The notes below the pieces were generated by a model. It worked only from the letters and a program-made list of their open reading frames with translations. It searched no databases and was not told where the DNA came from. Below, in pieces: positions 16,877-25,069 of a DNA stretch of 64,000 nt. Both the position numbers and the translations under genes were made by a program. Within the stretch, counting starts at the first letter, position 1; each line of letters starts with the position of its first letter. Source of the DNA: Janthinobacterium sp. BJB426. Lineage in GTDB: Bacteria > Pseudomonadota > Gammaproteobacteria > Burkholderiales > Burkholderiaceae_D. The stretch covers positions 496,001-560,000 of the forward strand of contig NZ_PDZL01000001.1 of assembly GCF_002735705.1 (NCBI RefSeq), read 5' to 3'.

Positions 16877-17680
16877 ATGCAGATCTATTTCTTTTTCATC
16901 GCCGCCCTGTTGTACGCGGTGTGCGCGGTGCTTCCCTCGTCTCGTGCCCGGCTCATTGCCGGCCTGACCGGCGTCGCCTGGCTGGCGCACGCCGCCACCC
17001 TGTGGTTCGACCTGATGGCGCCGGGCACTTTGCGCTTCGGTTTTTCCGCCATGCTGTCGGCCGCGCTGTGGGTCTCGGTGGGCGCCTACTGGATAGAGAA
17101 CCGCAACTTCAGCCTGGACGGACTGCGCCGCATGGTCATGCCCAGCGCCGTTCTCGCCATCGGCCTGGCCTGGGCCTTTCCCGGCAGCCAGGTCAGCATG
17201 GAAGGCAAGTCGGCCGTCTTCGGCTGGCATATTGCCGTCGCCGTGCTCGCCTACAGCACTTTGACGATTGCCGCCTTTCACGCCGTGCTGATGGCGCTGC
17301 AGGAATCGCGTCTGCATACGCGCAGCGAAAGCCGTGGCTTCATCGGCACGGCGCTGGACCAGTTGCCAGCCCTGCTGACGATGGAAAAGCTGCTGTTCCG
17401 TATGATCGGTCTGGGTTTTATTTTGCTCAGCCTGACCGTGCTGTCGGGCATCGTGTTTTCCGAGCAATTATTTGGCAAGGCCCTGAACTGGGATCATAAA
17501 TCCGTGTTTACCATGCTGTCGTGGCTGTTGTTTGCCTCGCTGCTGGCAGGCCGCCGCTTTCGCGGCTGGCGCGGCAAGACGGCCCTGAGTTTTACCCTGG
17601 CCGGTTTCGCCACCTTGCTGCTGGCCTATGTCGGCAGCCGTTTTGTACTGGAAGTGGTTTTACACCGAGGATTCGCATGA
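16877..17680 (+). CDS. ypjD: YpjD/CcsA-like cytochrome c assembly-family membrane protein
   Basis: A 267-residue protein with about eight membrane spans, beginning with a hydrophobic helix (FFFIAALLYAVCAVL). The C-terminal half contains the CcsA/CcmC-type core, with AFHAVLMALQESRL and SGIVFSEQLFG. Proteins of this type (HemX/YpjD) sit near ffh in many proteobacteria; the precise function is unsettled, with roles in heme or cytochrome c biogenesis and cation transport proposed. The stop overlaps the next start (ATGA). The 16696-16876 gap upstream shows no gene. Confidence 0.85.
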   Translation: MQIYFFFIAALLYAVCAVLPSSRARLIAGLTGVAWLAHAATLWFDLMAPGTLRFGFSAMLSAALWVSVGAYWIENRNFSLDGLRRMVMPSAVLAIGLAWAFPGSQVSMEGKSAVFGWHIAVAVLAYSTLTIAAFHAVLMALQESRLHTRSESRGFIGTALDQLPALLTMEKLLFRMIGLGFILLSLTVLSGIVFSEQLFGKALNWDHKSVFTMLSWLLFASLLAGRRFRGWRGKTALSFTLAGFATLLLAYVGSRFVLEVVLHRGFA

Positions 17681-17937
17681 CACGTGTTTTATTCTGGCTG
17701 GCGCTGGTGTTTCTGGTGCTGTTTGCTATCCGCAGCAAGATTCGTGGCATGCAGCAACGGGCCCGTGCGCAACAGCAACAGCGGCCGAATCCGTTTACGC
17801 CACCGGTGCGGCCGCAGGAATTGCCGGATGCCGAGCTGATGCTGTGCTGCGCCCATTGCGGCGTGTACTACCCGGCCTCGGAAAACGTGCAGGCCAAGGG
17901 CCACGACTACTGCAGCCACGCGCACGCCACGGTGTAA
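17677..17937 (+). CDS. PP0621-family small protein
   Basis: An 86-residue protein with an N-terminal membrane span (about 3-17), a Gln/Arg-rich linker, and a C-terminal cysteine/histidine-rich segment (LCCAHCGVYYPASE, then CSHAH) that looks able to bind a metal ion. I recognise it as the PP0621-type protein that follows ypjD in betaproteobacteria. Function is unknown. The start overlaps the ypjD stop. After it a sensor kinase gene would be expected in relatives but is missing here. Confidence 0.8.
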   Translation: MTRVLFWLALVFLVLFAIRSKIRGMQQRARAQQQQRPNPFTPPVRPQELPDAELMLCCAHCGVYYPASENVQAKGHDYCSHAHATV

Positions 17938-18010
17938 GGGCGGGCCCGCAGGTTCGCGCGCGTTGCTCATCCGTATCGTAACGTCCTCCGGCATCCGTCC
18001 GGCGTAGCAT

Positions 18011-18042
18011 CTGCAACAGGCGGTTCGCCGCCGCCATTGCAG
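18011..18042 (+). other. Leader hairpin with UUCG tetraloop
   Basis: CTGCAA (18011-18016) pairs with TTGCAG (18037-18042), and inside it GGCGG-TTCG-CCGCC (18019-18032) forms a stem closed by the very stable UUCG loop. It ends 13 bases before the start of the sigma-54 activator gene, just ahead of its AAAGG site, so it may affect translation or mRNA stability. Confidence 0.55.
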
Positions 18043-18055
18043 AAAGGCGCGCCTC

Positions 18056-19129
18056 ATGTCCCGTCCCAACCCCAGTCCGCATACCGCTGCCGGCATGCCG
18101 CCGGCGCCACAATTGAGCGGCAACTCGCTGCCCATGCAGGCGCTGCGCGCGCAGATCGGCCGCATCGCCCGCTGTGGCGCGCCGGTGGCCATCCGCGGCG
18201 AATCGGGCACGGGCAAGGAACTGGCGGCGCGCGCCATCCATGCGCAGGGCGCGCGCGCCAGCTTCCCGTTTATCGCCGTCAACTGCGGTGCCATTCCCGA
18301 AGCGCTGATGGAAGCGGAATTCTTCGGCTGCCGCCCGGGCGCCTATACGGGCGCGCTGCACGAACGCCAGGGCTTGTTCCAGGCGGCCCATGGCGGCAGC
18401 CTGCTGCTCGACGAAGTCGATGACCTGCCGCTGACCATGCAGGTAAAACTGTTGCGCGTGCTGCAAGAGCGCCGCGTGCGCAAGCTGGGCGGCAGCAGGG
18501 ACGAGGCCGTCGACGTGCGCATCCTGTGCGCCAGCCAGCATGGCCTGGCGCGCGGCGTGGCCGCCGGCACGTTTCGCCAGGACCTGTTTTACCGCCTGCA
18601 TGTGATCGAGCTGGCGCTGCCGCCGCTGCGCGAGCGGCGCGGCGATCTGCAGGTATTATGTGAGGTGATCCTCGCGCGCCTGTCGCCGCACCGGACCGTG
18701 AGCCTGGCGCCACCGGTGCTGGCGGCCCTGTCCGCGTACGCGTTTCCCGGTAATGTGCGCGAACTGGAAAACCTGCTGGAGCGGGCGCTGGCCTTTGCCG
18801 ACGGCGGCGTGATCGCGCTCGACGGGCTGGCCTTGCCCTCCGCGGCGGGCAGCATGCCCTTGCGGGCGGCACCAGCAATGCCAGCCTTGCCGGAACGGCA
18901 ACTGTGCCTGCCCGGCATGGCGGCGCATGGCGTGGCCCCCGTCCTGCCGCTGGACGTGTATTTGCGCCAGGCCGAGCGCGACATGATCGTGCTGGCGCTG
19001 GTGCAGGCGCGCTACCACCGCGCGCGGGCGGCGCGCCAGCTGGGCCTGAGCGTGCGCCAGTTGCGTTACCGCATGCAGAAATTGACGATACAGGAAGCCC
19101 TATTTGATGAGCGCATGGATGATAGATGA
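18056..19129 (+). CDS. Sigma-54-dependent activator lacking receiver domain (PilR-like)
   Basis: A 357-residue enhancer-binding protein made only of an AAA+ domain and a DNA-binding domain. The N-terminus is a 20-residue unstructured tail. The AAA+ part follows with Walker A GESGTGKE (48-55), the sigma-54 contact loop GAYTGA (95-100, Tyr in place of the usual Phe), Walker B LLLDE (116-120) and FRQDLFYRL. A Fis-type helix-turn-helix lies at about 318-342 (ARAARQLGLSVRQLRYRM). A phospho-receiver, normal in PilR/NtrC proteins of about 450 residues, is absent, as is any partner kinase. It may be constitutive or controlled by a separate protein. It overlaps ampD by 23 bp. Confidence 0.88.
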   Translation: MSRPNPSPHTAAGMPPAPQLSGNSLPMQALRAQIGRIARCGAPVAIRGESGTGKELAARAIHAQGARASFPFIAVNCGAIPEALMEAEFFGCRPGAYTGALHERQGLFQAAHGGSLLLDEVDDLPLTMQVKLLRVLQERRVRKLGGSRDEAVDVRILCASQHGLARGVAAGTFRQDLFYRLHVIELALPPLRERRGDLQVLCEVILARLSPHRTVSLAPPVLAALSAYAFPGNVRELENLLERALAFADGGVIALDGLALPSAAGSMPLRAAPAMPALPERQLCLPGMAAHGVAPVLPLDVYLRQAERDMIVLALVQARYHRARAARQLGLSVRQLRYRMQKLTIQEALFDERMDDR

Positions 19130-19718
19130 AGACGGCTGGTGCGACGGCGCGTTGCGCTATGACTCGCCGTACCACGATGCGCGCCCGGACGGGGTGCAAG
19201 TCGACTTGCTGGTGATCCATAACATCAGTTTGCCGGGTGGCCACTTTGGCGGACCGCATGTGTCGGACTTGTTTACGGGCCGGGTAGATTATAATGCCGA
19301 TCCTTCTTTCGCCGACCTGCGTGGCTTGCAGGTGTCGGCGCACTTTTTTGTGCGGCGCGATGGTGCGCTGTTGCAATATGTTTCTACTGATCAACGTGCC
19401 TGGCATGCGGGCGCGTCCACCTTCGAGGGACGCCCGCAGTGCAATGGCTATTCCATCGGTATCGAAATGGAAGGCGCGGACGATGTGCCCTTCCAGAGGC
19501 GGCAATATCATGTGCTGGCGGCGCTGACGGTGGCGCTGGTGGCGCGCTACGGGCTGTCCCAGGTGCGCGGCCACGAGCATATCGCGCCGGGAAGAAAGAC
19601 GGATCCGGGGCCGTTTTTTGACTGGTATTTTTACCAAGAGTGCTGGCTGGAAACCTTGCGCGGGCAAGCTGCGTTAGCGCTTACTTCGCGGGGATTGGGC
19701 TTTCCATCCATGCCCTGA
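19107..19718 (+). CDS. ampD: 1,6-anhydro-N-acetylmuramyl-L-alanine amidase AmpD
   Basis: Cytoplasmic zinc amidase that cuts the stem peptide from anhydro-muropeptides in cell-wall recycling and thereby limits AmpR-driven beta-lactamase induction. The 203 residues show the zinc ligands His38 (VIHNIS), His156 and Asp166 (GHEHIAPGRKTDPG) and the catalytic Glu120 (IGIEMEG), at the same spacing as in characterised AmpD. The ATG at 19107 has CAGGAAG upstream and overlaps the activator gene; a TTG at 19104 is a weaker alternative. The last 25 residues run past the usual AmpD end and look unstructured. Confidence 0.93.
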   Translation: MSAWMIDEDGWCDGALRYDSPYHDARPDGVQVDLLVIHNISLPGGHFGGPHVSDLFTGRVDYNADPSFADLRGLQVSAHFFVRRDGALLQYVSTDQRAWHAGASTFEGRPQCNGYSIGIEMEGADDVPFQRRQYHVLAALTVALVARYGLSQVRGHEHIAPGRKTDPGPFFDWYFYQECWLETLRGQAALALTSRGLGFPSMP

Positions 19719-19780
19719 AAAGTCAACCGAAATCGTATATGAAAATACAAAAAATTACGCCCGCGGATGCCGGAAAACTA

Positions 19781-19809
19781 TTGCATCCCCCTCCGATGGG
19801 CACTACAAT
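19781..19809 (+). promoter_or_regulatory. Sigma-70-like promoter of nrdAB
   Basis: TTGCAT (19781-19786), 17-bp spacer, TACAAT (19804-19809). The -10 lies inside the first NrdR box. Transcription from about 19816 gives a leader of nearly 295 nt; no terminator, riboswitch or gene is recognised in the 19850-20109 leader. Confidence 0.7.
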
Positions 19810-19815
19810 TAGTGC
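19800..19815 (+). promoter_or_regulatory. NrdR box 1
   Basis: GCACTACAATTAGTGC, a perfect 6-bp inverted repeat around CAAT, similar to the NrdR consensus ACACWATATATWGTGT (11 of 16). It covers the -10 region, so the ATP/dATP-sensing repressor NrdR would block RNA polymerase. Confidence 0.72.
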
Positions 19816-19830
19816 AGAAGTTGGATGTAA

Positions 19831-19846
19831 AGACTATATGTAGTGC
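19831..19846 (+). promoter_or_regulatory. NrdR box 2
   Basis: AGACTATATGTAGTGC matches the NrdR consensus at 13 of 16 positions. It lies exactly 31 bp (three helical turns) after box 1, the spacing typical for paired NrdR sites. Confidence 0.75.
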
Positions 19847-20109
19847 CATCACAGACGTTTTCAGAATTATTGTCAAAGCTACCCGGATTGCTGATAAAGC
19901 ACTGGAACTGGCGGTTTATCACCCTTGATCGTGTTTTGCGCCAGCCGGGCAGTGCGGTGTGGCGAGATGGATACTGACCTGTTTTATGCATTATAAATTT
20001 ACTATTTAGCAACAAATACCTGAAGAAACCCTGACCATCGGGCGTTCTATTCAACAACACACGCGGCAGCAAAACTGCAGGCTGACTTTAGCTGACAACG
20101 GGAGCTTCA

Positions 20110-23061
20110 ATGCAATCACCACAAGATATTTCCATCCATCCAACGCCAGTATCGCCAGCGCCAGGCGCGGCCAACAGCGTAGCGAGCACGGGCGCGGCAT
20201 TGGGCGACTATCGCATCATCCGCCGCAACGGCGCGGTGGTGGCATTTGAGCCTTCGAAGATCGCCATCGCCATGACCAAGGCGTTTTTGGCCGTTAACGG
20301 CGGCCAGGGCGCAGCCTCGGCACGCATCCGCGAACTGGTGGAACAACTGACCGACGGCGTGGTCGCCGCGCTGGTGCGCCGCCATCCGGGCGGCGGCACC
20401 TTCCATATCGAAGATGTGCAAGACCAGGTGGAACTGTCGCTGATGCGTTCGGGTGAGCACGACGTGGCGCGTGCCTACGTGCTGTACCGCGCCAAGCACA
20501 TGGAAGAGCGTCGGCTGCAGAAGGAAGCGCAGGGCGCTTCCGCGCAAGTTTCCGCACCACAATTGAACGTGCTGGATAACGGCGTGCGCCGCCTGCTGGA
20601 CATGCAGGAAGTGCGCGACCTGATCAACGCCGCCTGCGCCGGCCTGGAAAAGCACGTCGATGCCGACGCCATCCTCGCTGAAACCGTGAAAAACCTGTAC
20701 GACGGCGTGCCTGTCGAAGAGCTGCACAAGTCGGCCATCCTGGCGGCGCGCGCGCTGATGGAAAAAGACCCGGCCTACAGCCAGGTCACGGCCCGCATCC
20801 TGCTGCACACGGTGCGCAAGGAAGTGTTCGGCAAGGAAGTGCCGCAAGCGGCCGCTGCCGCCGAATACCTGACGTATTTCCCGCAATACATCGCCAAGGG
20901 CATCGCCGCCGAGCTGCTGAACCCGGTACTCGCCAGTTTCGACCTGGAGCGTCTGGCAAAAGCCATCGTCGCCGACCGCGACTTGCAGTTCGGCTACATC
21001 GGCCTGCAAACCCTGTATGACCGCTACTTCCTGCACATCCAGGACGTGCGCATCGAAATGCCGCAGGCGTTCTACATGCGCGTGGCCATGGGCCTGGCGC
21101 TGAATGAAGCGGACCGCGAAGCGCGCGCCATCGAGTTCTACAGCCTGCTGTCCTCGTTCGACTTCATGAGCTCGACCCCGACCCTGTTCAACTCGGGCAC
21201 CCTGCGTTCGCAGCTGTCGTCGTGCTACCTGAGCACCGTCTCGGATGACCTGGAAGGCATCTACGACGCCATCAAGGACAACGCGCTGCTGGCCAAGTTC
21301 GCCGGCGGCCTGGGTAACGACTGGACGCCAGTGCGCGCCCTGGGCGCCCACATCAAGGGTACCAACGGCAAGTCGCAAGGCGTGGTGCCGTTCCTGAAAG
21401 TAGTCAATGACACGGCCGTGGCGGTCAACCAGGGCGGCAAGCGCAAGGGCGCCGTCTGCGCCTACCTGGAAACCTGGCACATGGATATCGAGGAATTCCT
21501 CGACCTGCGCAAGAACACGGGCGACGACCGCCGCCGCACGCACGACATGAACACGGCGAACTGGATTCCCGACATGTTCATGAAGCGCGTCATGGAAAAA
21601 GGCGATTGGACCCTGTTCTCGCCGTCGGACACGCCAGACCTGCACGACAAGGTCGGCAAGGCCTTCGAACAGGCTTACCTGGGCTACGAAGCCAAGGCTG
21701 CCGCCGGCGAAATCCGCGTCTTCAAGAAGATCGCCGCGCTGGACCTGTGGCGCAAGATGCTGTCGATGCTGTTTGAAACGGGCCACCCATGGATCACGTT
21801 CAAGGATCCTTGCAACATCCGCAGCCCGCAGTCGCACGTCGGCGTCGTTCACAGCTCGAACCTGTGCACGGAAATCACGCTGAACACGGGACCTGACGAA
21901 ATCGCCGTCTGCAACCTCGGCTCCGTCAACATGCCGGCGCACATGAAGGAAGGCAAGCTCGATCACGTCAAGCTGGCCAAGACCGTGCGCACCGCCATGC
22001 GCATGCTCGACAACGTCATCGACATCAATTACTACGCCGTCGAGAAGGCGCGCAATTCGAACATGCGCCACCGTCCGGTCGGCATGGGCGTGATGGGCTT
22101 CCAGGACTGTCTGCACATGATGCGCATCCCGTTCGCCTCGGACGCCGCCGTGTCGTTCGCAGACACCTCGATGGAAGCCGTCTGCTACTACGCCTACCTG
22201 GCGTCGACGGAACTGGCCGAAGAACGCGGCCGCTATGAATCGTATGCCGGTTCGCTGTGGGACCGTGGCATCCTGCCACAGGACTCGGTGAAACTGCTGG
22301 CCGAAGAGCGCGGCGGCTACCTGGAAGTCGATTCCTCGTCGGCCATGGACTGGACCCCGGTGCGCGAACGCATCGCCAAGTTCGGCATGCGCAACTCGAA
22401 CTGCGTGGCGATCGCCCCGACGGCGACGATTTCGAACATCATCGGCGTCTCGGCCTGTATCGAGCCGACGTTCCAGAACCTGTACGTGAAATCGAACCTG
22501 TCGGGCGAATTCACCGAGATCAACGGCTACCTGGTGCGCGACCTGAAGGCACGCGACCTGTGGGATGAAGTCATGATCTCCGACCTGAAGTACTTCGACG
22601 GCTCGCTGGTGAAGATCGACCGCATCCCGCAAGACCTGCGCGATATCTACGCCACCGCCTTCGAAGTGTCGCCAAGCTGGCTGGTGGAGGCGGCTTCGCG
22701 TCGCCAGAAGTGGATCGATCAGGCCCAGTCGCTGAACATCTACATGGCCGGCGCCTCGGGCAAGAAACTGGACGAGACCTACAAGCTGGCATGGCTGCGT
22801 GGCCTGAAAACCACCTACTACCTGCGTACCATCGCCGCTACCCACATGGAGAAATCGACCTCCAAGACGGGCGCCCTGAACGCCGTGGCAGTCGACGGCG
22901 GCATGTCGGCCAGCGCGCAAAGCGCCCAGGCAGCCGTCGTGGCGGCAGCAGCGGTGGCCGTGGCGCCGGTAGTGGCAGCGGCAGCGGACGACGCCGATGG
23001 CGAAGCTTGCTACCTGCGTCCGGGTGATGACGGCTTTGAAGAGTGCGAAGCCTGCCAGTAA
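20110..23061 (+). CDS. nrdA: Ribonucleotide reductase class Ia large subunit NrdA
   Basis: Catalytic alpha subunit reducing ribonucleoside diphosphates to deoxy forms. The 983 residues begin with a 33-residue extension, then an ATP-cone at about 34-135 that senses ATP/dATP. The core shows the redox Cys in SSCYLSTVSDDLEGIY, the active-site NLCTEITLN and VCNLGSVNM, and the radical-relay tyrosines in TTYYLRTIAATHMEKST. The Ala/Val-rich linker near 930-960 leads to the flexible tail ending ECEACQ, whose two cysteines shuttle electrons. GGGAG stands six bases before the ATG. It is followed by nrdB after about 120 bp and is controlled by the NrdR boxes upstream. Confidence 0.96.
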   Translation: MQSPQDISIHPTPVSPAPGAANSVASTGAALGDYRIIRRNGAVVAFEPSKIAIAMTKAFLAVNGGQGAASARIRELVEQLTDGVVAALVRRHPGGGTFHIEDVQDQVELSLMRSGEHDVARAYVLYRAKHMEERRLQKEAQGASAQVSAPQLNVLDNGVRRLLDMQEVRDLINAACAGLEKHVDADAILAETVKNLYDGVPVEELHKSAILAARALMEKDPAYSQVTARILLHTVRKEVFGKEVPQAAAAAEYLTYFPQYIAKGIAAELLNPVLASFDLERLAKAIVADRDLQFGYIGLQTLYDRYFLHIQDVRIEMPQAFYMRVAMGLALNEADREARAIEFYSLLSSFDFMSSTPTLFNSGTLRSQLSSCYLSTVSDDLEGIYDAIKDNALLAKFAGGLGNDWTPVRALGAHIKGTNGKSQGVVPFLKVVNDTAVAVNQGGKRKGAVCAYLETWHMDIEEFLDLRKNTGDDRRRTHDMNTANWIPDMFMKRVMEKGDWTLFSPSDTPDLHDKVGKAFEQAYLGYEAKAAAGEIRVFKKIAALDLWRKMLSMLFETGHPWITFKDPCNIRSPQSHVGVVHSSNLCTEITLNTGPDEIAVCNLGSVNMPAHMKEGKLDHVKLAKTVRTAMRMLDNVIDINYYAVEKARNSNMRHRPVGMGVMGFQDCLHMMRIPFASDAAVSFADTSMEAVCYYAYLASTELAEERGRYESYAGSLWDRGILPQDSVKLLAEERGGYLEVDSSSAMDWTPVRERIAKFGMRNSNCVAIAPTATISNIIGVSACIEPTFQNLYVKSNLSGEFTEINGYLVRDLKARDLWDEVMISDLKYFDGSLVKIDRIPQDLRDIYATAFEVSPSWLVEAASRRQKWIDQAQSLNIYMAGASGKKLDETYKLAWLRGLKTTYYLRTIAATHMEKSTSKTGALNAVAVDGGMSASAQSAQAAVVAAAAVAVAPVVAAAADDADGEACYLRPGDDGFEECEACQ

Positions 23062-23179
23062 GATTTTAGTTGTCAGCCCGGCACGGTCGGGCTGATTCAA
23101 TGTTGTCAATGTCCGCATTGTCCGATACAACGGGCCTGTTGCGGATCGCCGGCTCGCCGGCATGGAAAGGAAGAAGAAT

Positions 23180-24331
23180 ATGTCGTTGTCATGGGATGAT
23201 GAAACCACGTCGGCAGCTGTGCCGCGTCCGGCGCAGCAAGCGCCACTGGGTAATACCGAATTGAACCTGCCGGCAGGTGCCGAGCCGTCCGAAGCGAACG
23301 CCGAGCAAGTGGCGCGCCGCGTGAATGCCGACGACAAGCGCATCATCAACGGCAAGACGGACGTCAACCAGCTGGTGCCGTTCAAGTACAAATGGGCCTG
23401 GGACAAATACCTGGCCGGCTGCGCCAACCACTGGATGCCGCAGGAAGTGAACATGCAGCGCGACATCGAGCTGTGGAAGAACCCGAACGGCCTGACGGAC
23501 GACGAGCGTCGCCTGGTCAAGCGCAACCTGGGCTTCTTCGTGACGGCCGACTCGCTGGCCGCCAACAACATCGTGCTGGGCACCTACCGCCACATCACGG
23601 CGCCCGAGTGCCGCCAGTACCTGCTGCGCCAGGCGTTCGAGGAAGCGATCCACACGCACGCCTACCAGTACATCGTCGAATCGCTGGGCCTGGACGAAGG
23701 CGAGATATTCAACGCCTACAACGAAGTCAAGTCGATCCGCGACAAGGATGAATTCCTGATCCCGTTCATCAACACCCTGACCGACCCTGCGTTCGTCACC
23801 GGCACGGTGGAAAACGACCAGAAGCTGTTGAAATCCCTGATCGTGTTTGCCTGCCTGATGGAAGGCCTGTTCTTCTACGTGGGCTTCACGCAGATCCTGG
23901 CGCTGGGCCGCCAGAACAAGATGATGGGTGCTGCCGAGCAGTACCAGTACATCCTGCGCGACGAATCGATGCACTGCAACTTCGGCATCGACTTGATCAA
24001 CACGATCAAGATGGAAAACCCGCAGCTGTGGACGGCCGAATTCCGCGAAGAGATTAAAGTGTTGTTCATGCAGGCCGTGGAACTGGAATACGCATACGCG
24101 GAAGACACCATGCCGCGCGGCGTGCTGGGTTTGAACGCGCCGATGTTCAAGGGTTACCTGCGCTTCATCGCCAACCGCCGCGCGCAGCAGATCGGCATCG
24201 AGCCGCTGTTCGCCCAGGAAGAAAATCCATTCCCGTGGATGAGCGAAATGATCGACATGAAGAAGGAGCGTAACTTCTTCGAGACGCGCGTGACCGAGTA
24301 CCAGACAGGTGGTGCGCTGAACTGGGAATAA
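23180..24331 (+). CDS. nrdB: Ribonucleotide reductase small subunit NrdB
   Basis: Beta subunit that makes the di-iron tyrosyl radical passed to NrdA. It has 383 residues from the ATG at 23180, preceded by AAGGAAGAAG; the in-frame ATG at 23162 lies before that site and is less likely. Iron-ligand motifs of the ferritin-like fold are visible: [11 protein letters not shown] and [10 protein letters not shown] (each ExxH). The N-terminal 45 residues are a low-complexity extension. The C-terminus TGGALNWE serves as the docking tail for NrdA. An intrinsic terminator follows 19 bp after the stop. Confidence 0.95.
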   Translation: MSLSWDDETTSAAVPRPAQQAPLGNTELNLPAGAEPSEANAEQVARRVNADDKRIINGKTDVNQLVPFKYKWAWDKYLAGCANHWMPQEVNMQRDIELWKNPNGLTDDERRLVKRNLGFFVTADSLAANNIVLGTYRHITAPECRQYLLRQAFEEAIHTHAYQYIVESLGLDEGEIFNAYNEVKSIRDKDEFLIPFINTLTDPAFVTGTVENDQKLLKSLIVFACLMEGLFFYVGFTQILALGRQNKMMGAAEQYQYILRDESMHCNFGIDLINTIKMENPQLWTAEFREEIKVLFMQAVELEYAYAEDTMPRGVLGLNAPMFKGYLRFIANRRAQQIGIEPLFAQEENPFPWMSEMIDMKKERNFFETRVTEYQTGGALNWE

Positions 24332-24350
24332 GCCTTTTTCAGTCAACGCC

Positions 24351-24384
24351 AAAAAGCGCCGTCATCGTGACGGCGCTTTTTTTT
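24351..24384 (+). terminator. Intrinsic terminator of nrdAB
   Basis: A perfect 13-bp stem (24352-24364 with 24368-24380, 3-nt loop) running into eight T (24377-24384). Confidence 0.93.
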
Positions 24385-24589
24385 CGCGTGCATGGCGGCG
24401 GCAAAATTCGTCCATCATCGGGCCATGCGACGCGGCTTGCGCCAGGATTTTCGGCTGCCGCAACTGGCCGCATCGCGGGCTCAAAAAATCATTTCCGGAG
24501 ACGCTGGCGGCGGCATTTGCCACGCGATTGTGCGATAGCACGCGTAACGTGCAAAAAAGCGGGCGAAAACGTGTCGTGCCGGTTGCGCA

Positions 24590-24617
24590 TTGACAAGGTT
24601 TTCGTGTACTTTATGAG
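24590..24617 (+). promoter_or_regulatory. Promoter candidate in nrdB-histone gap
   Basis: A perfect -35 TTGACA (24590-24595), a 16-bp spacer and TATGAG (24612-24617, 4 of 6). No open reading frame with a ribosome site follows, while a terminator does at 24736. This suggests a short noncoding transcript. Confidence 0.5.
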
Positions 24618-24623
24618 ATTGCA

Positions 24624-24775
24624 AATGCGAGCGTTAGAATGCGGGGTTTTTTAACCAGCGCGGTAGCGAAAAAACCTCGCAAAACAGGGATACAGATTTA
24701 CACGGATATGCACAAAACCACACCGTTTTCGTCTGCCGCCGTGCCCGAATTTTTTCAGGCATGGCGGTTTTTTAT
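24624..24775 (+). ncRNA. Candidate small RNA between nrdB and histone-like gene
   Basis: Predicted about 150-nt transcript from the TTGACA promoter to the terminator at 24736-24773. It contains a 12-pair hairpin (24641-24652 with 24669-24680, one G-U pair, 16-nt loop) and then an A-rich single-stranded stretch before the terminator stem. I do not recognise it as 6S, RNase P, tmRNA or SRP RNA. The ends are inferred. The region has no plausible coding frame on either strand. Confidence 0.4.
24736..24773 (+). terminator. Intrinsic terminator with no gene before it
   Basis: A 10-bp stem (24736-24745 with 24758-24767, one G-U pair) with a 12-nt loop, followed by TTTTTTATTT. It lies 350 bp past the nrdAB terminator, so it must end some other transcript; the candidate RNA above fits. 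Confidence 0.75.
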
Positions 24776-24858
24776 TTGACGCATGGGTGTTGTGGCGAGC
24801 GCGATGCGAGGAGCGAAAAAACGCACGGCATCGAAAACGAATGACCGAATTCAGACTT

Positions 24859-24938
24859 TGCCACCAGCTGCGAGATAAAGCAGGGTGGCACCGACGATGG
24901 CTGAAGTGCTGCAAACGTGAGGAGTTGCAGCAGTTCAG
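24859..24938 (+). other. Tandem hairpins upstream of histone-like gene
   Basis: Hairpin A: TGCCACC-AG-CTGC (24859-24871) with GCAG-GGTGGCA (24880-24890). Hairpin B: 14 bp (24901-24914 with 24925-24938, one mismatch). In addition CACCAGCTG (24862-24870) can pair with CAGCTGGTG (24936-24944), which would break both. Flanking CCGAATTCA copies stand at 24846 and 24946. It may be the 5' leader of the histone gene or a separate structured RNA. The rest of the 24385-25069 gap holds nothing else recognised. Confidence 0.5.
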
Positions 24939-25069
24939 CTGGTGCCGAATTCATTAGCGCAAACGACCGTTTGTGCCGATGAATAATTCGCCTGGCCTAT
25001 CCCTGTGGTGGGTCGGACGGGTTTAAATCTTGTAGCTTAAATTTCTCATCTCAGATGAAGGAGAGACAA

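Noticed and set aside
19850..20109. Cobalamin riboswitch in the nrdA leader
   Set aside because: No B12-box-like segment was found, and the enzyme is class I, which does not need B12; NrdR boxes explain control.
20116..23583. A 1155-codon open frame on the minus strand opposite nrdA and the start of nrdB
   Set aside because: High-GC shadow frame; the opposite strand encodes NrdA with all catalytic motifs, and this translation is His/Val/Arg-rich without any family signal.
24367..24914. Small open frames of 95 and 87 codons in the nrdB-histone gap
   Set aside because: They overlap the intrinsic terminators and hairpins, lack ribosome sites and show no protein-like composition.
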